DNA from: Phycisphaeraceae bacterium | GTDB taxonomy: Bacteria; Planctomycetota; Phycisphaerae; Phycisphaerales; UBA1924 | NCBI GenBank assembly: GCA_019636655.1 | Contig: JAHBXB010000001.1 | Coordinates: 124,001 to 188,000 of the forward strand | Direction of reading: 5' to 3' | DNA length: 64,000 bases | Part shown: positions 25,541-35,737 of the stretch, piece by piece | How the letters are laid out: every line of letters begins with the position of its first letter | How positions within the stretch are numbered: position 1 is the stretch's first letter | Made by a program: the position numbers and the translations under genes | The notes under the pieces: model-generated | Seen by the model: the letters and a program-made list of their open reading frames with translations, nothing else | Told to the model about the DNA's origin: nothing | Databases searched by the model: none

Positions 25541-27241
25541 CTAGGCGGGCGCGAGGCGAAGGCTGGCGATGGTGACATCGTCGGCGAGGGTGATGCGGTC
25601 CGGCGGCTGGGCCGGGGCGGCGAACTCGGCGAGGGCGGAGAGGAGCGCGGTGACTTCCGCCGCGGGATCGCGGGGGCGGGAGAGGGTGGAGATGATGCGA
25701 TGCATTCCGAACTCCTCGCCGGCGGGGCTCTGCTGCTCGACGAGTCCGTCGCTGTAGAGGATGAGGCGGGAGTCGGGGTCGAGGACGATGCGGTCCGCGG
25801 TGTAGGCGGCGGAGGCATCGATGCCGAGGGGGAGGCCGCCGGTGGATTCGACGCGGACGGCGGGGGCGTTGGCGCGGCAGACGAGGGCGTGGCCGTGGCC
25901 CGCATCGACGAAGGCGAGGGAGCGATCGGCGGGGTTGAAGACGCCGAGCCAGAGGGTGATGAAGCGGCCTTCGGAGGAGTGGGCGGTGATATGGCGGTTG
26001 GCGTCGGCGATGGCGGCGGCGGGGTCGGCGGAGTGGTGGAGGGAGGCGTTGAGGTGGGCCTGGGCGGTGGCCATGAGCATGGCGGCCTCGACGCCCTTGC
26101 CGGAGACATCGCCGAGGAAGACGGCGACGCGGCCGTCGGGCATGGGCATGACATCGATGAGATCGCCGGCGACGAAGCGGCCGGGGCGGGAGCGGATGGA
26201 CCATTCGAGGCCCGCGATGCGGCCGTCGGGTGCGGGCATGATGAGACGCTGCGCCTCGCGGGCGGCGTTGAGATCGGCCTCGAGCTGGCGCTGTCGGTGT
26301 GCGAGTTCGCCGCGGTGGAGGTTGGCGAGGGCGAGACCGGTGATGCGGGCGAGGGCCTGGCAGAAGGCGGGGGCATCGGGCTCGATGGCGCCGGCGTTGA
26401 GCGGGGCGGTCTTGCCGATCTCGTGGCGGCGGGAATCGAGGTAGAGGTAAGCGACGGGGGCGGCGTCGAGCATGATGGGGGCGCAGAGAGCGGCCTGGAT
26501 GCCCAGTTGCATGACGCTCTGGCCGTAGTCCTGGGCGCCGCCCTCTTCGAGGCGGGCGATCTGGCCGTCGGCTGCGGCCTCCATGAGCGAGCGGCTGAAG
26601 GTGAAGAGGGACTCGGAGGGGCGGATGCCCATGGGGCCGACCTCGCGGGTGGCGAGGACCTCGATCTGCGAGGTGAATCCGCCGGCGCTGGGGCGGAGGA
26701 AGGCGGCGCGCGGGAAGCCGGTGCCAGAGACGAGGGCGTCGAGGACGGCCTGGGCGAGGGCGAACTCGGAGTCGGCGGCGGTGATGGAGGCGGCGCAGTC
26801 GAGGATGAGTTCGAGGCGGTGCTGGGCGCGGATGGCGAGTTCGTCGGCGGAGACGCGCTGGATGCGGTGGTAGGTGGAGCCGGCGTCGTCGCTGGTGCTG
26901 AGGAGCCTGCCGCGCTGGCCCGCGGGGCCGATGCGGAAGAGCCAGGGACCGATGCGGATGGAGTCGCCGTCGTGGATGGGCGCGGGGTCGTCGGGGATGA
27001 GACGGACGCCGTTGAGGTAGGTGCCGTGCGAGGAGGCGAGGTCCTTGAGGAGCCAGGAATCGGCGCGGCAGGAGAGTTCGGCGTGGCGGCGGGAGACGGC
27101 GCTGTCGGCGAGGACGATGTCGCAGGCGGACTGGCGGCCGAGGACCCAGGCGCGGTCGGACGAGACGACGAGCGGGTCGATAGGGGGGCCCGCGACGGGC
27201 TCGAGGTGGAGGACCCGGGTGATGGTGGAGGTTGGGCTCAT
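25541..27241 (-). CDS. FHA-GAF-SpoIIE (PP2C) phosphatase
   Basis: A 566-residue signalling protein. The FHA domain (about 20-105) shows LGRQSACDIVLADSAVSRRH and SSHGTYLNG, the phosphothreonine-binding residues. A GAF-like domain (about 140-300) follows, then a short coiled coil and a PP2C/SpoIIE phosphatase (about 340-566) with GDVSGKGVEAAMLMA, LILYSDGLVEQQ and LADDVTIASL. It probably reads kinase phosphorylation through FHA and dephosphorylates an anti-anti-sigma protein. It lies 154 bases upstream of the exporter genes on the same strand, and a STAS protein is encoded at 32776. Confidence 0.92.
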   Translation of the reverse strand: MSPTSTITRVLHLEPVAGPPIDPLVVSSDRAWVLGRQSACDIVLADSAVSRRHAELSCRADSWLLKDLASSHGTYLNGVRLIPDDPAPIHDGDSIRIGPWLFRIGPAGQRGRLLSTSDDAGSTYHRIQRVSADELAIRAQHRLELILDCAASITAADSEFALAQAVLDALVSGTGFPRAAFLRPSAGGFTSQIEVLATREVGPMGIRPSESLFTFSRSLMEAAADGQIARLEEGGAQDYGQSVMQLGIQAALCAPIMLDAAPVAYLYLDSRRHEIGKTAPLNAGAIEPDAPAFCQALARITGLALANLHRGELAHRQRQLEADLNAAREAQRLIMPAPDGRIAGLEWSIRSRPGRFVAGDLIDVMPMPDGRVAVFLGDVSGKGVEAAMLMATAQAHLNASLHHSADPAAAIADANRHITAHSSEGRFITLWLGVFNPADRSLAFVDAGHGHALVCRANAPAVRVESTGGLPLGIDASAAYTADRIVLDPDSRLILYSDGLVEQQSPAGEEFGMHRIISTLSRPRDPAAEVTALLSALAEFAAPAQPPDRITLADDVTIASLRLAPA

Positions 27242-27327
27242 GCCGCGTGAAAGGAAGGAGCGGCGCGGCGGTCGGGGGCGCGCGAGAGGGTGCGTCGGCG
27301 CCGGGCGCCGTGCTTTATCCTACCAAG

Positions 27328-28476
27328 TCAGCGGTGACGCAGGGTGGCGGTGCGGGCTCGGGCTGGGCGGAGCCCGCAGGCGTGGAGGAGATCGGCGAGC
27401 GTTGCTGGGGGGTGGCCACGCTTGCTGTTGGCGCTGCCGATCTCGAACGCGAGTCTCCATTGGTCCCGCAGCGTGCGCTGGGCGGCCCAGTAGCCGGTTC
27501 GGGGGTCGTACATATTGGTCGATTCGGAGCTGACGCCGTTGAGTTCGACGATGGCAAGGTCGCGGCCGGCGCGGAAGGCTTCCACGCAGGAGTAGCGCAC
27601 ATCGAAGCGGCCGAAGTGGAAGCCGGGGTATGACTGGGCGATGCGGTCGACGGCATTGGTGAGGTCGTCGGTGATGAGGTGGGCGCCGTCGAGGAACATC
27701 GAGCCCTGGCAGTGGTTGCCGGCGATGCCAAGGGAAATGGGTTCGCCGGGTCCGGGGACGGTGCCTGCGGCGGGGCCGAGGCGGCGGATGAAGATGTGCG
27801 CCTGGAGGCGGTAGCGGGGGTGGTTCCAAATGAGGTTGCGGAGGGTGGAGCGGCCGTCGCCGTGGATGAGAGGGAACCGCTTGTCGGTGATGGAGAAGAT
27901 GCGGCCGCGGGGCTCGCCGGGGTGGCGGATGTAGAAGATGCCGGCTTCAAAGGGGCCGGGGTGGTAGACCTGGGCGATGACGGGGCCCGGGTTGGCAGCG
28001 AGGTAGGCGAGAGCCTGGGCGTGGGAGCGGGTGAGTTCGACGCCGGCGCCGCGCTGGCCGACATCGGGCTTGAGGATGATGGGGAAGGACCATGCGCGCT
28101 GCTGCATGATGCGGAGGAGCGCGGCGGACCGCTCGGGCGCGGGTGCGGGCGGGAGGATCGCGGCGGGGACGACTGCGGATTCCGGGAGACGGGAGAGGAT
28201 GTCCCACTTGGACTCGCCGATGACGCCGCCGAGCGGCATGGCGGGGTTCGCGGCGGTGAAGGCGGTGAGGCTGCGATGGCGGAAGGCGAGGCGCAGGAGG
28301 TGTGGGGCGAGCGGAGCGTAGATCATCCATGCGGGCCAGAACTCCCAGCGGAGACGGCGGCTGATGATTGCACGGGTTCGTGTTCGGGCGTGGCGCCAGC
28401 GCTCCGCGATGCCGGCGGCCGGGCGGGCCGGGATTGGCGGAGCGATCATCGGCGTCGCGCCGGGGTGGGCCGTCAT
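27328..28476 (-). CDS. ATP-grasp ligase (D-Ala-D-Ala ligase-like fold)
   Basis: A 382-residue ATP-grasp enzyme. The N-terminal part (RWEFWPAWMIYAPL) and the segment TAANPAMPLGGVIGESKWD recall a widespread uncharacterised ATP-grasp group. ATP-binding parts include IILKPDVGQRGAGVEL, and the C-terminal metal/nucleotide segment includes FGRFDVRYS and IVELNGVSSEST. It would ligate a carboxylate to an amine or similar nucleophile; the substrate is unknown. Its start overlaps the NRDE gene by four bases. It could in principle modify an exported peptide, but it does not resemble the known graspetide ligases closely enough to claim that. Confidence 0.8.
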   Translation of the reverse strand: MTAHPGATPMIAPPIPARPAAGIAERWRHARTRTRAIISRRLRWEFWPAWMIYAPLAPHLLRLAFRHRSLTAFTAANPAMPLGGVIGESKWDILSRLPESAVVPAAILPPAPAPERSAALLRIMQQRAWSFPIILKPDVGQRGAGVELTRSHAQALAYLAANPGPVIAQVYHPGPFEAGIFYIRHPGEPRGRIFSITDKRFPLIHGDGRSTLRNLIWNHPRYRLQAHIFIRRLGPAAGTVPGPGEPISLGIAGNHCQGSMFLDGAHLITDDLTNAVDRIAQSYPGFHFGRFDVRYSCVEAFRAGRDLAIVELNGVSSESTNMYDPRTGYWAAQRTLRDQWRLAFEIGSANSKRGHPPATLADLLHACGLRPARARTATLRHR

Positions 28477-29255
28477 CCGGCCACCCTGGCCCGCTTGAGC
28501 GGGAGGGCCGAGCGGGTGGTGACGAGGGGAGTGGAGGCGTCCTCCGGGATGGGGGAGTAGTCGAGGGAGGCCGAGTGGTCCCAGAGTTCGATGACGGTGC
28601 GGCTGACGGTGCGGGCGTCGGGGCGTGACATGAGCACGCTCAGGTGGGGGCGGGTCGGCCAGGTGTGTGTGTGGAAGCGGTCCTGCGCGGCGGAGGGGTC
28701 GTCGGCGCGGGCGACGATGGACTCGAAGAGTCGGCGGCGGCGCGGTTCGACCATGTGATCACCGAGGCTCGAAGAGGTGAGCATGAGAGGGCGGCCGAGC
28801 GGGGCGCGTGAGGAGATGCGGAGCGTGCGGGAGTCTGATGTGAGGACGGCGGACTCGCCGCGGGCGGCGATGAACAGGGAAAAGGGTGGGTAGGCGGCGG
28901 GATCGATGGAGTGGAGCGAGGTGAGGGCCTCGGAGATCGAGGACTCGGCGAGTGCGAGGGGGACGAGTTCGCCGCGGGACCGCGGTGCGCTGGCAGGGAT
29001 GCCGGGGGATGGGTTGGCGTTGAGGAGCGTGGCGATGAGGCCGGAGTCGTTGACGCCGATCCAGGTGCCGCCGGACTGGGGATCAATGGGAGCGAGAGCG
29101 GATCGCGGGCCGGCGGTGATGACGATGGGGGGCGTAGCGGCGGGGCGGGTGCGGCGCTCATCGCGGTTGCAGACGAGGCGGAGGAGGGGGGAGTGCTCGC
29201 GGGCCGAGCCGGCGGCGCGACGGAACCTCGGGGCCACGACTGTTACCGTGCACAT
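28473..29255 (-). CDS. NRDE/TANGO2-family protein
   Basis: A 260-residue protein with the family signatures: MCTVTVV at the N-terminus (Cys2 is the possible Ntn-type nucleophile) and LVCNRDERRTRP near residue 30. GTWIGVNDSGLIATLLN follows near residue 65. The family's biochemical role is not settled; eukaryotic TANGO2 is linked to heme or lipid trafficking. It overlaps the ATP-grasp gene by four bases and the DinB-like gene by 13, so all three are probably co-transcribed. Confidence 0.88.
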   Translation of the reverse strand: MCTVTVVAPRFRRAAGSAREHSPLLRLVCNRDERRTRPAATPPIVITAGPRSALAPIDPQSGGTWIGVNDSGLIATLLNANPSPGIPASAPRSRGELVPLALAESSISEALTSLHSIDPAAYPPFSLFIAARGESAVLTSDSRTLRISSRAPLGRPLMLTSSSLGDHMVEPRRRRLFESIVARADDPSAAQDRFHTHTWPTRPHLSVLMSRPDARTVSRTVIELWDHSASLDYSPIPEDASTPLVTTRSALPLKRARVAG

Positions 29256-29806
29256 CGACCTGAATCCAAGTGGGCGAGGGTGGAGGGGGCGTAGCCGAAG
29301 GTGGCGGGGACGGGCGTGCCGAGCGAGATCGCCATGGATCGCACGGTGGCGTTGTGGTGGATCGTGTGGCTGAGGACGAAGGCGAGTTCGCGGCCGAGGG
29401 TTGATTCGACTTCGACGCAGGCGCCGCCGCGGGATGGCATGACGCGGACGTTGAGCAGATCGTCGGCGTCGGCGCGGGCGAGATCGAGGATGGCCTGGTG
29501 GAGGCGGCGGATCTCGACGACGGCGGCGGCGGGGCTGGACTCGATCGTGGTACCGCGGTCGCGGTGGTCGTAGTCGACGACGCCGGTGCGGGCGCCGGTG
29601 GTGAGGGCGCGGACGTGGTCGAGGGCGTGGCGGATGTGGGCGCCGAGGGAGCCGTTCGCGAATGTGGGGCCGCAGGGGCGGGTGTACAGGTCCACGGTGA
29701 GGGAGAGGGCGACGGACTCGAGTTCGGCGAGGATGTCGGCGAGCGGGGCCGCGAGGAGCGCGGCGCTGGTGCTGTGACGGGTGAGGTGATCGATGGTGGT
29801 GTGCAT
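29243..29806 (-). CDS. DinB-like four-helix metalloprotein
   Basis: A helical protein of 187 residues (from ATG 29806; an upstream ATG at 29854 would add 16 residues of low-complexity sequence). The histidines expected for the DinB/YfiT metal site are seen in HIRHALDHV and in LSHTIHHNATV. These enzymes bind a divalent metal and often act as thiol-dependent transferases or in stress responses; the substrate here is unknown. It is the first gene of the DinB-NRDE-ATP-grasp overlap cluster. Confidence 0.75.
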   Translation of the reverse strand: MHTTIDHLTRHSTSAALLAAPLADILAELESVALSLTVDLYTRPCGPTFANGSLGAHIRHALDHVRALTTGARTGVVDYDHRDRGTTIESSPAAAVVEIRRLHQAILDLARADADDLLNVRVMPSRGGACVEVESTLGRELAFVLSHTIHHNATVRSMAISLGTPVPATFGYAPSTLAHLDSGRCAR

Positions 29807-29870
29807 GTGCGGCGCCCCGGGGGTTGGTCGGGATTGAGATGCCGTTGGGTGCATGGAGTTGCGGGGCGGA

Positions 29871-30656
29871 TTAGTGCGGGGTGGTTGCGGAACGGCGGAT
29901 GTTGTCGGGTGGCACGGAGAGCATGTTGATGCCGTCGAAACGGCGGAGTATTCCCGAGACTACCACGGGTTCGCCCACGAGGTCGAGCATGGGGGGCGGG
30001 AGCGGTTCGCCGCGGTCGGTTACCAGGAGGTAATAGTCGTGGCCGTCGGTGGTTGGAACGACGAGCATCGGGGGGATGCCTCGGGAGATGCAGAGGGTGG
30101 CGCAGGCTTTGTGGCCTTTGCCGTCGCCGGGTTTCATCGCGCCGAGGAAGCACTTGTAGTCGACGATCTCGCCGCGGAGGGTGATGGGGCCGAGGGTGTC
30201 GGTAGTGGGGGCGGGCACAGGGGATTGTGAAGGGAGGGGTGTGACGGCGTCGGCGTCGGGGAGGAGTTCGAGGATCTCGCGGCCGTCGCGGTCGAGCCTC
30301 CAGCCTCGGATGCGGACGTGGACGCCGTCGTTGGACGCGACGCGGTCCTGGGCGCCGTGCTTGCCTTCCTGGACGAGGAAGATGGTGGTTGGGGGATCGC
30401 CAGGGTGCTGCGGGGCGACCCTGAGGATTGGGTAGGGGTGGGCGACGAGGGTTCCCTCACGGGAGACGGGGAGGCCGGTGTCCCAGACGGCGGGTCCGGG
30501 ATCGCGCTGGGTCAAGGCGATGATGGCGGCGGAGATCGCCGCAAGCCAGAGGATGGCGGGGATCAGCACGCGAAGGGCGCGCCGATGAGTCTGCGGCATG
30601 GGGAGGTAGCCGACGTAGAAGTCGTCGGGCGCGGGGGTGGAGGTATGTTCAGGCAT
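29871..30656 (-). CDS. Membrane-anchored Cys-containing protein of the Rieske module
   Basis: A 261-residue protein with one membrane helix near residues 30-50 (VLIPAILWLAAISAAIIAL) and an exported soluble part. The C-terminal domain holds VDYKCFLGAMKPG, HKACATLCISRG and VSGILRRFDG, three cysteines in a compact domain seen beside ferric-reductase-like proteins. Its role is unknown; metal or redox cofactor binding is inferred from the Cys/His pattern. The start overlaps the ferric-reductase-Rieske gene by eight bases. The larger upstream frame is antisense-like and is not used. Confidence 0.75.
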   Translation of the reverse strand: MPEHTSTPAPDDFYVGYLPMPQTHRRALRVLIPAILWLAAISAAIIALTQRDPGPAVWDTGLPVSREGTLVAHPYPILRVAPQHPGDPPTTIFLVQEGKHGAQDRVASNDGVHVRIRGWRLDRDGREILELLPDADAVTPLPSQSPVPAPTTDTLGPITLRGEIVDYKCFLGAMKPGDGKGHKACATLCISRGIPPMLVVPTTDGHDYYLLVTDRGEPLPPPMLDLVGEPVVVSGILRRFDGINMLSVPPDNIRRSATTPH

Positions 30657-31743
30657 GGGCCGGCTCCAGCGGTTCGAAGCGGGCCGGGGGGACAGGGGTG
30701 CCTGGTGGGAGCGGGTCGGGGTTGATGAGGATGCGCCGGCCTTCGATGCGGACCTGGTACGTGGGGATGCGCTCGGTGAACGGGGGCGGCGACTGGCCGC
30801 TGGCGGGGAGGTACTGGTAGCCGTGCCAGGGACAGGTGATGCAGCCGTCGATGACCTTGCCCTCGCTGAGCGGGCCGCCCTGGTGGGCGCAGGTGTCGGA
30901 GACCGCGGAGATCGAGCCGTTGTGGCGGAAGACGGCGACGCGGGCGGGAGGGGAGTTGCCGGCGCGCTTGATGCAGATGGAGGCGGCGCGGTTGTCGGGG
31001 ATGTCGTCGACGGCGCCGGCATCGATCCAGGCGGGCGCGGGTGGGATGGGGATGGCCGCGCGATCGCGGGCGAGTTCGCGGCGGCCGGCGATGAGGTGGA
31101 GGGAGCTGACCAGGGAGATGCTGATCGCCAGGAGGATGGGGTAGAGGAGGCTGCGCTCGGACTGCAGGATGCCGAGGGCGACGTGCATGATGATCAGGGC
31201 GTAGGCGGCGTACACGAGCATGTGCAGGGACTTCCAGATCCGGGGCGAGAGGTTGGCGAGCCAGAAGTCGTGGCTGGTGGCGGCCATGAGGAAGAGGATG
31301 AGAAGGGCGAGGAACCCGAGGACTTCAAAGCGGAACCCGCTGATCGAGGCGAAGGAGGTGACGCCGCCGCTCTCGACCAGGGTGGCGACGATGGGGTTCC
31401 GGCCCCCGAAGGCGCCGTAGTAGAGGGTGGCGAGGGCGGCATGGGCGAGCGCAACGAGGAACATGCAGACGCCGAGGTGTCGGCGGTTGTAGAGAAGCGG
31501 GGCGGCGCGGGGCCACAGGCGGGCGAGCGGGCCGATGCAAAGGATGATGGTGAGCATGACCAGGGCGCAGGTGGCCAGCGCGCGGATCAGAAGGATCTCG
31601 TCGCTGATCGCGTGGCGGCCGCGCCAGGCGAGTTTGCCGACGGCGATGAAGGCGAGGAGGTAGAGGGCGACGCCGGAGACCATGGTGAGGTCGTAGAGGC
31701 GCTTGTGCCGGTTCCACTGCACGAGGCGGTATGAGGCGCTCAT
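30649..31743 (-). CDS. Ferric-reductase-like membrane domain fused to Rieske [2Fe-2S] domain
   Basis: A 364-residue fusion. Residues about 15-215 form six membrane helices of the ferric reductase/NOX type, with His residues suited to heme ligation (RRHLGVCMFLVALAHAAL, SLHMLVYAAYALIIMHVAL). Residues about 240-345 are a Rieske domain with CAHQGGPL and CPWHGYQY as cluster ligands. It probably transfers electrons across or at the membrane, from the Rieske centre to heme or the reverse. It is part of a run of overlapping genes downstream of an ECF sigma factor. Confidence 0.88.
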   Translation of the reverse strand: MSASYRLVQWNRHKRLYDLTMVSGVALYLLAFIAVGKLAWRGRHAISDEILLIRALATCALVMLTIILCIGPLARLWPRAAPLLYNRRHLGVCMFLVALAHAALATLYYGAFGGRNPIVATLVESGGVTSFASISGFRFEVLGFLALLILFLMAATSHDFWLANLSPRIWKSLHMLVYAAYALIIMHVALGILQSERSLLYPILLAISISLVSSLHLIAGRRELARDRAAIPIPPAPAWIDAGAVDDIPDNRAASICIKRAGNSPPARVAVFRHNGSISAVSDTCAHQGGPLSEGKVIDGCITCPWHGYQYLPASGQSPPPFTERIPTYQVRIEGRRILINPDPLPPGTPVPPARFEPLEPAHA

Positions 31744-31880
31744 GGGCGGGCTCCGGGTGTGGAGGAGGCCGGCGCGACAGGCGCGGGGCGGGCGAGGAGG
31801 GCGCCGGCGAGCGCGATGAGGAGGGCGGCGCCGAGCACGGTCCAGAGGGCGGCGTGGATGCGTCGCTGGGTCGGGGTCAA
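31740..31880 (-). CDS. 46-residue membrane peptide with TTG start
   Basis: A very short gene: TTG at 31880 overlaps the stop of the 78-residue gene (TTGA), and its own stop overlaps the ATG of the Rieske fusion (ATGA). The product has a single helix, ALWTVLGAALLIALAGALLA, then a Pro/Ala-rich tail. Tight coupling on both sides and wobble bias argue that it is translated. It may be a small subunit of the redox complex. Confidence 0.65.
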   Translation of the reverse strand: MTPTQRRIHAALWTVLGAALLIALAGALLARPAPVAPASSTPGARP

Positions 31881-32113
31881 TGCCGGGGGTCCTTGTCGGG
31901 GGATGTGTTGCGTCGGGCGGCCAGCCAGCGGCGCAGGAGCAGAGGCCAGAGGGCGGCGGCGCCGGGGAGGATGACGAGGCGGAATCCGATCGGGGCGTGC
32001 CGAGCGACTGGGTCGATGCGGGCGGCGCCCACGAGCGAGAACGCGATGGCGAAGAGCAGGCCGAGCGCGAGGTAGGCGGCGAGGAGGATGAGCAGGATGG
32101 CGACCGGGTCCAT
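31877..32113 (-). CDS. Small membrane protein of the Rieske module
   Basis: A 78-residue protein with two hydrophobic stretches (AILLILLAAYLALGLLFAIA and LVILPGAAALWPLLL) and a basic C-terminus (RRWLAARRNT). No family is recognised with certainty. The ATG lies three bases after the stop of the ECF sigma gene, and its end overlaps the 46-residue gene. Probably an accessory subunit of the ferric-reductase-Rieske protein. Confidence 0.75.
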   Translation of the reverse strand: MDPVAILLILLAAYLALGLLFAIAFSLVGAARIDPVARHAPIGFRLVILPGAAALWPLLLRRWLAARRNTSPDKDPRH

Positions 32114-32116
32114 GGG

Positions 32117-32779
32117 CTAGTTCCCGTCGGTGGCGGCGTGTGCGGAATCGGCGCTGAGTGAGCCGTCGCGCATGTAGGGATCGAGGAGGGTTCGGAGGGC
32201 TTGGCGGGCGCGGTGGAGGCGGGTCTTGACGGCGGCGTCGGTGAGGCCGAGGTGGGCGGCGGTCTGGGCGGTATCGAGTTCCTCGATGTCGCGTAGGAGC
32301 AGGACGAGGCGGTAGGGCTCGGGGAGGCGGTCGATGCAGGAGCGGATGATCGATGCGAGTTCGTCTCGGTCGAGGCGGTTGGTGGGGGGCTGGCGCCACG
32401 GGCTGGGGGCGACGGCGTGGTGGCCGGACTCGTCGAACGCGGGGAGGAGCCCCTCGATGGAGCCGGCGGGGTGGCGGGAATCGGTTCGGCGCTTCATGAG
32501 CGCCGCGTTCACGGCGATGCGGTGGAGCCATGTCGAGAGGCGAGAGGTTCCCTCGAAGGAGGCGATGGCCTTGAACGCGGAGAGGAAGGCGTCCTGGACG
32601 GCGTCCTGGGCGTCGGCTTCGCTGCGGAGGTAGCGGCGGGCGACGGCGAGCATCCGCGGGCCGTACTCGCGGACGACGTGGTCGAACGCCGCTTCATCGC
32701 CGGATCGCAGCCGGGCGAGGAGATCCGCCTCGGGATCGGCGTGCGGCGATGCGGTGGAGCCGGGTCGTGCAGCGGTCAT
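32117..32779 (-). CDS. ECF RNA polymerase sigma factor
   Basis: A 220-residue sigma factor. Region 2 has EAAFDHVVREYGPRMLAVAR and AQDAVQDAFLSAFKAI; region 4 has LPEPYRLVLLLRDIEELDTA followed by QTAAHLGLTDAAVKTRLHRAR. The linker between them is longer than usual (about 110-150). ATG 32779 overlaps the STAS gene stop (ATGA). It heads the Rieske/ferric-reductase genes, so it may co-express or control that redox module. No anti-sigma gene directly adjoins it; a zinc-finger anti-sigma-like protein is encoded at 35298. Confidence 0.92.
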   Translation of the reverse strand: MTAARPGSTASPHADPEADLLARLRSGDEAAFDHVVREYGPRMLAVARRYLRSEADAQDAVQDAFLSAFKAIASFEGTSRLSTWLHRIAVNAALMKRRTDSRHPAGSIEGLLPAFDESGHHAVAPSPWRQPPTNRLDRDELASIIRSCIDRLPEPYRLVLLLRDIEELDTAQTAAHLGLTDAAVKTRLHRARQALRTLLDPYMRDGSLSADSAHAATDGN

Positions 32780-33036
32780 GACTGGGTCTCCTCGAGCAGC
32801 GTAGCGATGTACGGGGATGGTGCGTGCAGGCGGAAGCCGCGGGCGCGCAGGTGGGCGAGCATGTCGAGGCCGCGGGAGTCGGCGGACAGCAGGCCGGAGA
32901 GATCGAGCGTGACAGCGCTGGGTGACTGGGCCGTGTTGCACAGGCGCAGGAGTTCACCGACGCCGTCGGAATCGAGGCGGCCCTCGATCCGGATGGTCCT
33001 GCTGGTGGTGGAGGTGGATTGCGAGAGTTTGAACAC
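32776..33036 (-). CDS. STAS-domain protein (anti-anti-sigma-like)
   Basis: An 86-residue single STAS domain. AVTLDLSGLLSADSRGLDML carries the serine (in ADSRGL) at the position that is phosphorylated in SpoIIAA/RsbV proteins. It could be the substrate of the SpoIIE-type phosphatase at 25541 or the partial one at 1. Its stop overlaps the start of the ECF sigma gene by four bases. Partner-switch regulation is inferred from the family; no matching HATPase anti-sigma kinase is seen in the window. Confidence 0.8.
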   Translation of the reverse strand: MFKLSQSTSTTSRTIRIEGRLDSDGVGELLRLCNTAQSPSAVTLDLSGLLSADSRGLDMLAHLRARGFRLHAPSPYIATLLEETQS

Positions 33037-33212
33037 TGGCGTGCCTCCGTGTGCCGGGTGTGTGGCAAGCCGCGTGCCAGTGGTGCCGGGTCGGGCGGGT
33101 GTGTTGCTAAGTAGTGGAAACAGCAGCGTTTGCAGGCGATTGGGACTTCGCGGCGGGGAAACGGCGAGGCGCGGCCGGCCGCGTGGGGACGCGACGGGCC
33201 GCGTCGGCGGGC

Positions 33213-35186
<1,974 letters not shown>

Positions 35187-35297
35187 GCTCGCTGCGCCTT
35201 CAGGAGCCGGGTGTCCACGCGCGGCATGGTCTGGCCCCGCAGGGGCAGGGTACCAGAGGCGTCTGGGGTGCACCAGCGTGGGCCGCATAGCGGGGTG

Positions 35298-35534
35298 TCA
35301 GCGTGAGGATTGGCGGGCCGCGCGGATGGCGGCGACGAGGGACTCGGGCGCCGGGTCGTCCTTGGCATGAGCGAAGGCGTCCTTGCCGAGTTTGACGGCC
35401 TGGGAGTAGGTCCGCAGGTAGTCGCGGCAGGCCTCGCAGACGGCCAGGTGGCCCTCGAAGGCGGACCTGGTTACGGCCGGCAGTTCGTCGTCGAGGTAGA
35501 GCATCAGGAAGTCGGCGATCTCTTGGCACGTCAT
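35298..35534 (-). CDS. Zinc-finger (zf-HC2) anti-sigma-like protein
   Basis: A 78-residue protein with the HC2 pattern: Cys3 in MTCQE, then His29, Cys33 and Cys36 in HLAVCEACRDYL. These ligands bind zinc in anti-sigma domains of the RsrA/ChrR kind, and oxidation there releases the sigma factor. It lacks any membrane helix. ATG 35534 follows CAGGAG. The nearest sigma factor gene is two genes downstream (32117), which is a plausible partner. It is divergent from the glucose dehydrogenase gene. Confidence 0.85.
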   Translation of the reverse strand: MTCQEIADFLMLYLDDELPAVTRSAFEGHLAVCEACRDYLRTYSQAVKLGKDAFAHAKDDPAPESLVAAIRAARQSSR

Positions 35535-35737
35535 GCGAGACTCCTGAGCCGGCAATACCGGGGCGACGTGGGTTGGATGCGGTTTTCGTTCCCGGGTTAC
35601 GGGTGGTGCGGGAGAATTCGTGGAGACGGCAACGCGGGGCGGCGCGGCGGCATCGAACGACCGCGGCTCAGTCACGCCCCCCCGGCGGCCCCTTGGTCTG
35701 CCGGCACGGGGCGTGGGGGCGCACACGGAGATGATAC

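Noticed and set aside
27328-28476. ATP-grasp enzyme as a graspetide-type peptide ligase
   Set aside because: It matches a general ATP-grasp group better, and no precursor with the usual Thr/Glu-rich core was found.
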